The notes under the pieces were generated by a model. The model ran no database searches. It saw only the letters and a list, made by a program, of their open reading frames with translations, and had not been told where the DNA came from. A stretch of DNA of 64,000 nt, from contig DATJQJ010000022.1 in NCBI GenBank assembly GCA_035505975.1, positions 7,477 through 71,476 on the forward strand. The letters are read 5' to 3'. Position numbers and translations under genes: made by a program. This stretch comes from CAIKOD01 sp035505975 (GTDB lineage Archaea; Halobacteriota; Methanomicrobia; Methanomicrobiales; Methanospirillaceae). Positions 16,863 through 25,369 of this stretch are shown in pieces (the first letter of the stretch is position 1; each line of letters begins with the position of its first letter).

Positions 16863-17020
16863 ACCCGAAGCTCCCGGGGCACCGCCCCGCCGCTGTAACG
16901 CCCCGGTTGCGATAGTGAGTTGATTATCACTTGACAAATTCTGTATCTCCAGGATAATCCATCCCAAGGGGTATCGCGACCGGGGTGGGATAGAAAGGGG
17001 GAAACCCTTCCTTTCAAGGG
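16863..17020 (-). repeat. Structured intergenic repeat, copy D
   Basis: On the minus strand this copy reads GAAGGGTTTCCCCCTTTC, then CACTATCGCAACCGGGGCG, TTACAGCGGCGGGGCGG and TGCCCCGGGAGCTTCGGGTT. The CCGGGGC/GCCCCGG stem around the ACAGCGGCGGGGC core is perfect. The middle section differs from copies A-C: it lacks the CAGCCAGTNGACAGGG block and the CCGGTT arm. It fills most of the gap between purF and tRNA-Met, a 380-nt stretch in which I see no gene. Confidence 0.65.
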
Positions 17021-17124
17021 ACTAATTAAGAATGAATTGAGGAATAATCGGTATCACATGGGACGCTGAAAACGGGACCTTGCAGCAGGTGAATTTACAT
17101 GAACCAAGGTTTCCTGAAAAACAA

Positions 17125-17199
17125 TAGCGAGGGATGGATTTGAACCATCGGTCTACGGGTTATGAGCCCGTCGGGATATCCTGACTACCCCACCTCGCT
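17125..17199 (-). tRNA. Initiator tRNA-Met (CAU)
   Basis: The minus strand folds as a full cloverleaf. The acceptor strand AGCGAGG pairs with CCTCGCT and a discriminator A follows. The D arm is GGGTAGTCAGGATATCCC, the anticodon stem-loop CGGG-CTCATAA-CCCG, and the T arm GATGGTTCAAATCCATC. The A1:U72 closing pair and the three G:C pairs next to the CAU loop are hallmarks of archaeal initiator tRNA. CCA is not encoded. No intron. TATA-like elements (CTATAAG and TATATAA on the minus strand) lie upstream. Confidence 0.95.
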
Positions 17200-17314
17200 T
17201 CACTGGAGGTTATTATATACCCTTTCTGCGCTCTTATAGTTTACTGGTTTTCCGGCCGGCGCCGTTTCAGGAAGGAGCGCAATCATAATCCGGAAGGACG
17301 GGCAACCGGGATAC

Positions 17315-17734
17315 ATGGAAGACGACGAGCTCGCACGGATCAGGGAAAGAAAATTGAGAGAAATGGAGGCGAAAATGAAAGAAAATGCTGAAGGAAAAGT
17401 ATTGCATCTTGAACAGGCCAATTTCTCTGCCATAACTGCGGAAAACCCCGCTCTCGTTATCGATTTCTGGGCAGAATGGTGCGGGCCGTGCCGGATGGTC
17501 GGTCCGGTGGTTGAGGAACTCTCCCGGGAATTTGCCGGAAGAGTCACATTCGCCAAGTGTAACACCGACGATAATGCGATGCTCGCCAACCAGTTCGGCA
17601 TATCCGCAATCCCGACATTATTGCTTTTCCGGGATGGACGTCTTGCCGATCGCGTCATCGGGGCATATCCGAAAGATGCGCTGAGGACGAAAATCATCCA
17701 GGTTTTTGGTTCATCAATTGAGAAATCCGGATAA
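17315..17734 (+). CDS. Thioredoxin with a charged N-terminal extension
   Basis: 139 residues. Residues 30-135 form a standard thioredoxin domain with WAEWCGPCRMVGPV (active site WCGPC), CNTDDNAMLANQFGI and the cis-Pro loop AIPTLLLF. Residues 1-28 form an added highly charged helix (MEDDELARIRERKLREMEAK) that resembles the N terminus of archaeal PDCD5-type DNA-binding proteins rather than a signal peptide. The protein is probably a cytoplasmic disulfide reductase; the extension may target it to a partner. It is a single gene with a 55-nt leader if the TTATAG box near 17234 is used. Confidence 0.93.
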   Translation: MEDDELARIRERKLREMEAKMKENAEGKVLHLEQANFSAITAENPALVIDFWAEWCGPCRMVGPVVEELSREFAGRVTFAKCNTDDNAMLANQFGISAIPTLLLFRDGRLADRVIGAYPKDALRTKIIQVFGSSIEKSG

Positions 17735-17994
17735 ATTCCAATTTTTCCCGGTGTCGGCAACACTAATTTTTCAACCTGGAGAGTCCCAGGTTATAAGACG
17801 ATTTGCCGCGGACCCAGCGAACAGGCAGCTCTGCAGATCCCAAAATCGACCTGTTCAGGCTTACCAGGAGGATCTTCGAGCCGGACTGTCGCTACCACAA
17901 AGAACAGATATGACTATCTAAATAGGAATAATAACAAATTATATGGGAAGACCAAAGCCCGGCCAGGGGATCCGGGAATCTGGGATGAGTATTC

Positions 17995-18786
17995 ATGGAA
18001 GAAAAAGGTACTGACCGAAGCGAGACAATCGTCCTTTCCGAGAGCGATGATTATTATGTAGAACTTTCCGAGTACCTTGAAGTCCTTTCCAACAGCCAGC
18101 GGCTTAAAATACTGAAAATACTCGAAAAAAGCCCGAAAGAGGTACGAAAAATTGCTGCCGAGATCGATACCAGTTACGAAAATACCAAAAAACATCTCGA
18201 CAAGCTGCTGAGTACGGGCCTGATCAGGAAAGAAGCGGGCCTTGGCCAGGCAACGTCGAAAGGTGTTCATCCGGTCTGGAAATACTCGCTGGTTCCCGGG
18301 GCGATGGAAGCAATAGTCAGGAACCTCGGACTGTTCTCGAATATCAGGATCAATCCCGTCGATCCAGAACTCCGGACCAAACTCGACGCTGTCAGGGGCC
18401 AGGTTGCAGAAGAACTTCTGGCGCCTGCTCCTTCCCTCGTCCTGCTCGGGGGCCCCGAGGACGGTAAGGTATTCCTGTTGTCAGGGCATGAAATACGGGT
18501 CGGGAGGATCGACCCGAAACACCCGGGGTCGGGAGATCCATCCGGCGATGTCATCCTTTCGGCAGATTACACGGCGGTCAGCAGGATCTCGAAACCGCAC
18601 GGGAAACTCATCAATGAGAACGGGCAGTGGTTCATCGAGGATGGAGGAAGCACGGGCGGGACAATGGTGAACTCTGCCACGGTTACGGCAGATAAAAGGA
18701 TCCCGTTGCAGGACGGCGACCTGATAGAGCTCGCAAAAGGAATCTACGGTGCGAAACTTCTCGTCATTATGCCAGCCCAGGCATGA
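17995..18786 (+). CDS. Winged-helix (ArsR-like) regulator with C-terminal FHA domain
   Basis: 263 residues. Residues 22-100 form an ArsR-type winged helix (LEVLSNSQRLKILKILEKSP, KIAAEIDTSYENTKKHLDKLLSTGLI). Residues 145-260 form an FHA domain: a GxEIRVGRID start, SRISKPHGKL as the phospho-Thr loop, GSTGGTMVN as the second conserved turn, and PLQDGDLIELAKG. FHA domains bind phosphothreonine peptides, so this looks like a DNA-binding protein whose partner choice or activity depends on Thr phosphorylation. Its stop overlaps the start of the kinase gene (ATGA), and a phosphatase gene follows. A GGGATGAG site precedes the ATG. Confidence 0.9.
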   Translation: MEEKGTDRSETIVLSESDDYYVELSEYLEVLSNSQRLKILKILEKSPKEVRKIAAEIDTSYENTKKHLDKLLSTGLIRKEAGLGQATSKGVHPVWKYSLVPGAMEAIVRNLGLFSNIRINPVDPELRTKLDAVRGQVAEELLAPAPSLVLLGGPEDGKVFLLSGHEIRVGRIDPKHPGSGDPSGDVILSADYTAVSRISKPHGKLINENGQWFIEDGGSTGGTMVNSATVTADKRIPLQDGDLIELAKGIYGAKLLVIMPAQA

Positions 18787-21275
18787 CCGGACCAGGACAA
18801 GATCCCGGAACTTTCAGGACCATGAATAAACGATACATACGGCCCGATTTAATCAGAATACTGGTGCCTGCCCTTTTGGCAGCGTTGATATTCGGGATCG
18901 CAGTTGTCGGACCGGTATCGGCGTTCACGATCACCGTTTATGCAGGACCGGGCGGCACGATCAACCCGGGAACGGTCAGCGTCGATCCTGGAAACAGTCA
19001 GACATTTATTATCTCGGCAAATTCCGGATATCATATTGAGACGATGGTAGTTGATGGAACTACCAGGCAGGAGACCGGGACATCGGATTCGAAAACATTC
19101 CCAAACGTGAACGCCGATCACACGTTAAGCGCGACGTTTGCCCTCGATACAGGGACTCTCGATGTCAAATCGACACCGAGGCAGGCAGAGATATTCATCG
19201 ACGGGACTGATACCGGATTTCAGACACCCCAGATTCTCGATGTGGCGGGAGGGAGCCATACCCTTAGGCTGTCGCTTGACGGTTACCAGGACTATACAAC
19301 GACAGTTTCGATCACCGCTGGTCAGACAACCACGATTTCTCAACAGCTCTTCCAGGCTACGCCTGTTCCTACTACTTCACCGACTACCGTGCCGACGACA
19401 ACGGTGAAAACGACCGCTCCTACGCCGACTCCAACGAAAACGATAACCGCGACACCGACCGCCACGGTGACGACCGTACACACGACTGCAACGACGACTA
19501 CCGCAACGACGACTATTCCAACGACATCGCCTATCGCAACGATCACCACATCAGTCCAGCCCCAGACCGAAGTAACGACCCAGCCGACCACGTATCAGAT
19601 AGAGATCCTTCCTACACCGACAGAAAGGACTCCTCTTCCGACGACGGTCCCCATCACGACCGGAACGACCCAGGCCACTGCCGTACCGACACTAACGACC
19701 ACGCCTGGCGAAACGCAGGTCGTCAACAATTCAAGCGTGATCGCCCAGGTGCCGACCTTCGTTGCAACAACCCCGCCATCGGTAGCCCCCACGAATAACA
19801 CCTCGATGATCCCCGTCGGTCCCCAGATACCTCCATACTTCACCCCCTCGAACATCGCGTGGTTCCTCCTGATCATGGTCATCCCGCTTGGCCTGCTGCT
19901 GTCCCACGACTATATGGGCCTTGGATACCTTTCGTTCCCACAGGCCCCGTTGGTCAGGGCAGCCGTCGCCCTTGGTCAGGGGGTCTGCGTTTTCGGCCTG
20001 TTCTATATCCAGAGGTCTCTTATGGACCTGATCCCGGGCCTCGGCGATCCCACCCTCCTGCCGCTCGTCCTGATCATCATGCTCTTTGTCGCATACCTGA
20101 CGTTCTCGGCCATCGCCCTAGCAGTCGGCTCGGTCCTGTCGAGACCCCTGCGCTGGACACTAAAAGTCCACGTAATTATCGGGGTGGTAGTCCTCATCCT
20201 TGCCCCGCTGATCCTCTTCTGGCTGACGGACGGGAACTGGAGGATCATCCTGGCATCGATTATCGTCGCCCCGATCACGGCAATGCTTGCATTGTGGCAG
20301 AACCATTCGCTGACAATGCACTTCCGGAAAGGAGGCTATCCCTGGGAAGGCTTCCTGGACCGTGAAGAGACAACAGTTCCTGCATTGACCGATACGCATT
20401 TCAGGACCGTTGTATCGAGGCCGGACAGTTTCCCACCAGAACTTGCAGACCGCTACACTAGCATAGAATTTCTCGGGAAGGGCGGCCTAGCCCATGTCTA
20501 CCGGGCGAGAAGACTCAAGGACGGGAAGACCGTCGCAGTCAAGATCCCGATCCGGTTTGATGAGACGACCGGCAAGTGCTTCATGAAGGAGATCGTTGCC
20601 TGGGAAGGGCTGCGACACCCGAATATCGTCGAGATCACCGAGGTCAACATCCTTCCCCTGCCTTATGTCGAGATGGAATATGTCCGTTCAGGGCTTGCAG
20701 ATTTAAAGACACCGCTCCGCCCCCGCAAAGCAGTGGAAATAATCATGGGCGTCGCGAAGGGACTCGCCTATGCGCACGAGCAGGGGATCATTCACCGCGA
20801 TATAAAACCCCATAACATCCTGATCACGAAGGAAGGCGTTCCCAAAATTACCGATTGGGGAATGAGCAGGCTGATGGGTTCTTCCGCAGCCCCCACCGTG
20901 ACCGGTTTCTCCCTGGCTTATGCATCTCCCGAGCAGGTTTCGCCCGGGAGATTCGGGGAAACCGATGAACGCACCGATATCTATCAGCTTGGGGTCGTAT
21001 TCTACGAGCTCGTCACCGGGAAACCGTTATTCCCCGGCGACAATCTCCCCGAGGTCAGCAACGCGGTTTTATCGCAGGCCCCGCTTCCTCCCTCGCAGAT
21101 CAACCCCCGCTTAAAAGACCTCGAACCGATCATCCTTAAATGCCTCGAAAAAGAGCAGAAAGACCGGTACCAGACTGTCCACGAACTGATCGATGCCCTG
21201 ACAGACTATGTGAAGCGTGAATATCCGCCGGTCCCGGAAGAGGAACGGGAGCACAGCGGGGAAGGGGAATTTTAA
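18783..21275 (+). CDS. Membrane-bound Hanks-type Ser/Thr protein kinase with PEGA sensor region
   Basis: 830 residues (or 817 from the ATG at 18822). Order: signal or membrane segment (about 20-48), an InlB-B-repeat-like beta domain (about 49-118), a PEGA domain (about 119-190), a Thr/Pro-rich linker to about 345, five or six transmembrane helices (about 355-530), and a C-terminal cytoplasmic kinase domain from about 560. Kinase motifs: FLGKGGLAHV, VAVKI, HRDIKPHN near 670, and SPEQ. The Mg-binding loop reads DWG near 691 instead of DFG. It probably senses something outside the cell or at the cell wall and phosphorylates the FHA-HTH protein or its partners. Confidence 0.93.
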   Translation: MTGPGQDPGTFRTMNKRYIRPDLIRILVPALLAALIFGIAVVGPVSAFTITVYAGPGGTINPGTVSVDPGNSQTFIISANSGYHIETMVVDGTTRQETGTSDSKTFPNVNADHTLSATFALDTGTLDVKSTPRQAEIFIDGTDTGFQTPQILDVAGGSHTLRLSLDGYQDYTTTVSITAGQTTTISQQLFQATPVPTTSPTTVPTTTVKTTAPTPTPTKTITATPTATVTTVHTTATTTTATTTIPTTSPIATITTSVQPQTEVTTQPTTYQIEILPTPTERTPLPTTVPITTGTTQATAVPTLTTTPGETQVVNNSSVIAQVPTFVATTPPSVAPTNNTSMIPVGPQIPPYFTPSNIAWFLLIMVIPLGLLLSHDYMGLGYLSFPQAPLVRAAVALGQGVCVFGLFYIQRSLMDLIPGLGDPTLLPLVLIIMLFVAYLTFSAIALAVGSVLSRPLRWTLKVHVIIGVVVLILAPLILFWLTDGNWRIILASIIVAPITAMLALWQNHSLTMHFRKGGYPWEGFLDREETTVPALTDTHFRTVVSRPDSFPPELADRYTSIEFLGKGGLAHVYRARRLKDGKTVAVKIPIRFDETTGKCFMKEIVAWEGLRHPNIVEITEVNILPLPYVEMEYVRSGLADLKTPLRPRKAVEIIMGVAKGLAYAHEQGIIHRDIKPHNILITKEGVPKITDWGMSRLMGSSAAPTVTGFSLAYASPEQVSPGRFGETDERTDIYQLGVVFYELVTGKPLFPGDNLPEVSNAVLSQAPLPPSQINPRLKDLEPIILKCLEKEQKDRYQTVHELIDALTDYVKREYPPVPEEEREHSGEGEF

Positions 21276-21279
21276 AACC

Positions 21280-22023
21280 ATGGACTGTTCATTCGAGATT
21301 GGGGGAGAAGTTGCCGGTATGTCCAGTACCGGGAAACGATCCAATAACGAAGACACCTGTTCAGGAGAGAAAATCGAAGACGGGTACCTGATCGCCATTG
21401 CTGACGGTATCGGCGGTCATAATGCAGGAGAAGTGGCGTCGGCTCTTGCCATAGCACAACTCTTCCGGGAATTCCGGGCAGGGTACCGGAAAGGGATGAG
21501 CGGAAAGGAAATAGAACACTTATTCTCCGAGATTTTTTGGGATGCCCACCGTGAAATTGAAAACGCAGCCACTGGCGACAGGGAGGGAATGGGGACGACC
21601 CTCGTGGCGGCTTTCATTAAAGGACCTATGGCCTTTATCGCCAATAGCGGTGACAGCAGGGCGTACGTCATAAGGAAGGGGATCCTTTTCCGGACAAAAG
21701 ATCATTCTGTCGTCCAGTCGCTTATCGATAGTCAACAGATCAGTCCCGATGAGGCCCGGTCGCACCCGATGAGAGCGATGCTCACCCACAGTCTCGGGAC
21801 TAATTTCCAGGTCGATACGTTCTCGATCCCGCTTCTATCCGGGGACCTGGTGCTCCTCTCGAGTGACGGGTTCCACGATTATGTTCCCGAGCAGGATATT
21901 GCAACTCTGGAGTGGGACGGGGCTCTTGTCGACCTTGTCTGCCGCCTGGTAACCGGGGCCGTAGCAATATCGCGCGACAACGTAACGGTCGTTATATATC
22001 GCCGGTCGCCAGGGCAGGATTAA
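21280..22023 (+). CDS. PP2C-family Ser/Thr protein phosphatase
   Basis: 247 residues with all main PP2C motifs: KRSNNEDTC, LIAIADGIGGHNAGEVAS (metal-binding DG), GMGTTLVAAF, FIANSGDSRAYVI, LLSSDGFHDYV, and RDNVTVVIY. It is a Mn/Mg-dependent cytoplasmic phosphatase expected to reverse the neighbouring kinase. The ATG follows GGGGAAGGGGAA and starts 4 nt after the kinase stop. Third gene of the HTH-FHA/kinase/phosphatase operon. Confidence 0.95.
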   Translation: MDCSFEIGGEVAGMSSTGKRSNNEDTCSGEKIEDGYLIAIADGIGGHNAGEVASALAIAQLFREFRAGYRKGMSGKEIEHLFSEIFWDAHREIENAATGDREGMGTTLVAAFIKGPMAFIANSGDSRAYVIRKGILFRTKDHSVVQSLIDSQQISPDEARSHPMRAMLTHSLGTNFQVDTFSIPLLSGDLVLLSSDGFHDYVPEQDIATLEWDGALVDLVCRLVTGAVAISRDNVTVVIYRRSPGQD

Positions 22024-22025
22024 GT

Positions 22026-22163
22026 ATGGCAGAAAAACACCCACCGGCACCGCAGACCCGCGACCTCTTATTGGTGGTGGAAACGGTGCAGAGAGCCACG
22101 GTTCCTTTCTGGAGGAATCCGGAAAAAGCAGAGGACTTTGTTGAATTCCTCATCCCTTTTTAA
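22026..22163 (+). CDS. Possible 45-residue protein downstream of the phosphatase
   Basis: A short reading frame begins 2 nt after the PP2C stop codon. It encodes a 45-residue product with an N-terminal Pro-rich start (AEKHPPAPQ), a hydrophobic helix (TRDLLLVVETVQRATVP) and an acidic aromatic end (EDFVEFLIPF). No family is recognised. The spacing suggests translational coupling to the phosphatase; the sequence alone does not prove expression. Confidence 0.35.
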   Translation: MAEKHPPAPQTRDLLLVVETVQRATVPFWRNPEKAEDFVEFLIPF

Positions 22164-22173
22164 GCTGTCACGT

Positions 22174-22322
22174 CGACAGGAGGAGGTTCCCCCCTCCCTG
22201 ACCCCCCATCAGGACAGCCAGTTGACAGGGTGAACCTTGATTAAACGTAACCGGTCCCGGTGCAGTCCCTGTCGCAACCGGGGTAGCCAAAACAGCGGGG
22301 CAAAGGCCCTTGAGCGTCCGGT
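22174..22322 (+). repeat. Structured intergenic repeat, copy B
   Basis: Begins CGACAGGAGGAGGTTCCCCC, then CTCCCTGACCCCCCATCAGG, ACAGCCAGTTGACAGGG, TAACCGGTCCCGGTGCAG and the core TCCCTGTCGCAACCGGGGTA followed by GCCAAAACAGCGGGGCAAAG. The 5' hairpin (GGAGG/CCTCC) and the CCGGT/ACCGG arm are kept. It directly follows the kinase-phosphatase operon and may act as its 3' end. The stretch from here to 22603 shows no other gene. Confidence 0.75.
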
Positions 22323-22603
22323 TATACAGTTCCAACAAATACTCTCTCCATTGGTAATTCTGACAGGAGCGGCAGTCAATAAGAGATTCGGTAACCTCTC
22401 AGATCCGGAATCTCGAAAAAATTCCAAAACGGGAGAGATTCAACACAAGCAACCTGTTTCAACAGATGAAAAGCATGTTAAAAAATTGCATGGTGAGGTG
22501 ATGCCGGCCCAGGGCCGGTTGTATGGATTGGTGAACGCTGGATGGCTATGGACTGGAAGCCCCGGTGCGGGGGGGTACGGTCCGTGGTCCTTTTTGGGCC
22601 GGA

Positions 22604-22846
22604 CTATCCATTTCCTGGAGAACACAGTCCTGGAGAGCATAGGCCCATGGAAAAGGGAGAAATACCTCCCGGTTTCAATGGGTCGATCGTGATGGTGTCC
22701 GGGTAATCAGGTGATGCACCGCCAGCAAGGAGACCTGGCGTGGTATCGCCAGAAACTGCCATTAAGGAACTTGCATGTGCCGGTGCGGTAAGCGACGACA
22801 TTATGCAGAATGCAACCCCTATTACCATCAGAACAATCCTGATCAT
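22604..22846 (-). CDS. Possible small secreted protein
   Basis: 80 residues. It starts at an ATG after GGTCGGAGAG, with a convincing signal peptide (MIRIVLMVIGVAFCIMSS, then LTAPAHA before SSLMA as a likely cleavage site). The mature part is Gly/Pro/Ser-rich and ends in a repeated CSPGLCSPGNG. No family is recognised. The only other candidates in this gap are overlapping frames without ribosome binding sites. Expression is unproven. Confidence 0.4.
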   Translation of the reverse strand: MIRIVLMVIGVAFCIMSSLTAPAHASSLMAVSGDTTPGLLAGGASPDYPDTITIDPLKPGGISPFSMGLCSPGLCSPGNG

Positions 22847-23047
22847 GATACTCTCCGACCTTTTTTTCCATAAATGGTCTGACCCCGGGTTGATACCCCG
22901 GGACTTCGCACTACCATCTATGGCAGGATGTATTATAAAATCCTAAAATAGGTCAGGTTAGAGTCCATATCCGCACGGTTTTTCTCTCTAACCGGGAAGT
23001 TCAGGGCCCGAAAAGAGATATCCGAGGCCGATCAAAACTACCGTACC

Positions 23048-25204
23048 GTGACGTCGGTATTCCAGACCCTGCACGAGTCCCTCCAGTCGGTCCTCCTCCA
23101 ACGCCTCGGCTGGAGCGAGCTCCGGGATGTCCAGGAAGCGACCTGTCGTGCTGTTGGTGCCGGAAGCGATGTCCTCGTCCTCGCCCCGACTGCCGGAGGT
23201 AAGACCGAGGCCGCGCTGATCCCGGTGACCGACGCGCTCTTAAAGTCGGGAAGTCCCGGAGTAGCCTGCCTGTATCTCTCTCCACTTAAGGCGCTTATCA
23301 ACGACCAGGAATCAAGATTTCTCGCATTTTCGACCCCATGCGGTCTTGAAGTCCAGAAATGGCACGGGGACGTCCCGCGGGGCGATCGGGCGTGGCCCGC
23401 AGGGGAACCCCCCCATTATCTGATGATCACCCCGGAATCTCTCGAGGTACTCCTGCTCGAGCGCGATCTGACATCTGACTTAAAAAACCTGAAATTCATC
23501 GTAGTCGATGAAGTCCATGCATTTGTCGAATCAGAACGCGGAGTGCATCTCCGGTGCCTGATCGATCGGCTTGACAGGATATCGGGTACGCATATCCAGC
23601 GGATCGGCCTGTCGGCAACGGTTGGCAATCCTGGCGATGTACTCGCCTGGCTCTCCGATAAAGACCGGTGCCAGGAAGTCGTCAGGGTACCGGTCCCGCC
23701 CAGGGAAAAAAAGTTTTCATTTGTCGTCGAACCTGACGAAGTCAGGAGGATGAAGGCCCTGCAGAGGGTAATCTCGGGAAAAAAAGCGATCGTTTTCGTC
23801 AATAGCCGGAGCGATGCGGAAAAGGTGATGAAATCACTCCGCGGTAAGACTGAGAACCTCTCGATCCATCATTCTTCACTGTCATCAGAGATGAGAAAAG
23901 AGGCGGAACTGGCATTTTCAAAAGAAGGGAGTGCCTGCATCGTATGCACGAGTTCTCTCGAACTCGGCATCGATATCGGGGACCTCGATATCGTCGTCCA
24001 GCTCGGTGCACCCGGATCGGTATCTTCATTCCTCCAGCGCATGGGCAGGAGCGGCCGGAGGGGGAAGCCCCCTTATGTAGCGTTCATCCTGGCCGACCCG
24101 TGCAGCCTCATGTGCACGGTTTCCGTGATCGAATCAGCAAGCAGGAAGTTGGTCGAGCCCCTCGTGCCTCTGGAAAAACCCTACAACGTGATGATCCAGC
24201 AGATTCTCCTCTCCCTCGTGCGAAGCAGGCGCATTTCGTCGAAGAAATTGATTGCATCGGTCCGGGACCTCACGCCGTTCCGGAAAATTCAACCATCAGT
24301 AGTAGATATGATCATCAGGTTTCTCAGATTTGAGGAGTATCTCGTCAGCGACGGCGAGATGCTCATGCCTGGGGCCCGGCTCGAGAAGGAGTTCGGACAG
24401 TCCAACTGGCGTGACCTGTATTCTGTGATCGCAGGCGCTGGGGAATACCGGGCAGTCACCCCCGACGGAGAAGTCGTGGGACGCCTCGACGCCAGGTTTG
24501 TCAATAGTGCGGGGAGCACCAGTTTCCAGCTCGGCGGCAAGAACTGGACCATGGTAAAATGTGACGAACCCCATTCGCGGGTCGTGGTTGTTCCAGGCTC
24601 CGAACAAAAGGGAGGAATATTCTGGACCGGCGGTGAAAACGGTTTCAGTCCGGTCGTCTGCCGCGGGGTGGCCGGGATCGTGGAAAGGGGCGGGTCGGTG
24701 CTGCCGCTTCCAAAAGATATTGAGATCCATCTTGGGCGGGTGATTGGAAAAATCCCTGCAGGCTTCGAACCCGGGGATATCCTCGTGAGGGGTTATGAAA
24801 ACGACCTTGGCAGCGGGGTCATGTTGTTTGCGTTCAGGAGCCGGATGTTCGGGAAGCTCCTCGCACAGCTGCTTGCAGGAATCCTCGGGAAAAAGGCCCG
24901 GATCAGGTTCAATGATTTCTCCCTCACGGTGCGGGGTCTGAAAGGAGAAAACCCCGCTCTTATTGTAGCCGATGCAGCGAGGCAGGTCAGCCGGTATTCC
25001 CCGGAGGATATCATGGCATCACTGCCCCTGCCCGGTCCTGAAGCCTGGAAGTACGGTGCGCTCATTCCTCCCGCACAATTCCGTGAAATGGTCCTTTCCG
25101 ACAACTATCATATCGATGAATTCATGAAAGAGCTAAGAAGTGCCCGGATCGTGATAAGCGAAGAGCAAGGCGATACTCTTTTGGAACCCGGTTCTGAGCG
25201 GTGA
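23048..25204 (+). CDS. Lhr-type DEAD/DEAH-box helicase
   Basis: 718 residues with a GTG start. Superfamily 2 motifs: LAPTAGGKTEAAL (Walker A, near 45), LYLSPLKALIND, MITPESLE, VVDEVHAF (motif II), LSATVGNP, VFVNSRSDAEKV, TSSLELGIDIGDLD and QRMGRSGRRG (motif VI). A winged-helix and Lhr-type C-terminal domain follows (residues 370-700). This is shorter than classic archaeal Lhr (about 850-950), with a reduced C terminus. Lhr proteins unwind RNA:DNA or branched DNA in repair and RNA metabolism. It stands alone on the plus strand. Confidence 0.9.
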   Translation: MTSVFQTLHESLQSVLLQRLGWSELRDVQEATCRAVGAGSDVLVLAPTAGGKTEAALIPVTDALLKSGSPGVACLYLSPLKALINDQESRFLAFSTPCGLEVQKWHGDVPRGDRAWPAGEPPHYLMITPESLEVLLLERDLTSDLKNLKFIVVDEVHAFVESERGVHLRCLIDRLDRISGTHIQRIGLSATVGNPGDVLAWLSDKDRCQEVVRVPVPPREKKFSFVVEPDEVRRMKALQRVISGKKAIVFVNSRSDAEKVMKSLRGKTENLSIHHSSLSSEMRKEAELAFSKEGSACIVCTSSLELGIDIGDLDIVVQLGAPGSVSSFLQRMGRSGRRGKPPYVAFILADPCSLMCTVSVIESASRKLVEPLVPLEKPYNVMIQQILLSLVRSRRISSKKLIASVRDLTPFRKIQPSVVDMIIRFLRFEEYLVSDGEMLMPGARLEKEFGQSNWRDLYSVIAGAGEYRAVTPDGEVVGRLDARFVNSAGSTSFQLGGKNWTMVKCDEPHSRVVVVPGSEQKGGIFWTGGENGFSPVVCRGVAGIVERGGSVLPLPKDIEIHLGRVIGKIPAGFEPGDILVRGYENDLGSGVMLFAFRSRMFGKLLAQLLAGILGKKARIRFNDFSLTVRGLKGENPALIVADAARQVSRYSPEDIMASLPLPGPEAWKYGALIPPAQFREMVLSDNYHIDEFMKELRSARIVISEEQGDTLLEPGSER

Positions 25205-25369
25205 GGGTACCGGGGCGTATCGGACCCCTGTGGCCCGATGAGTCCGCTAGCTGCCTTATACAGGGATCCTCATCCATTTTCCGGTATACCGTGCAATGAC
25301 GACACCCCTTCCGGAATTCTTGCGGCCGGGAACGGAAAGGTCATGACATGCCCGTTCGCTGTCAATACC

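Noticed and set aside
22237..22692. 151-codon plus-strand frame after repeat copy B
   Set aside because: Begins inside the repeat, has no ribosome binding site, and overlaps the opposite-strand frame with a signal peptide.
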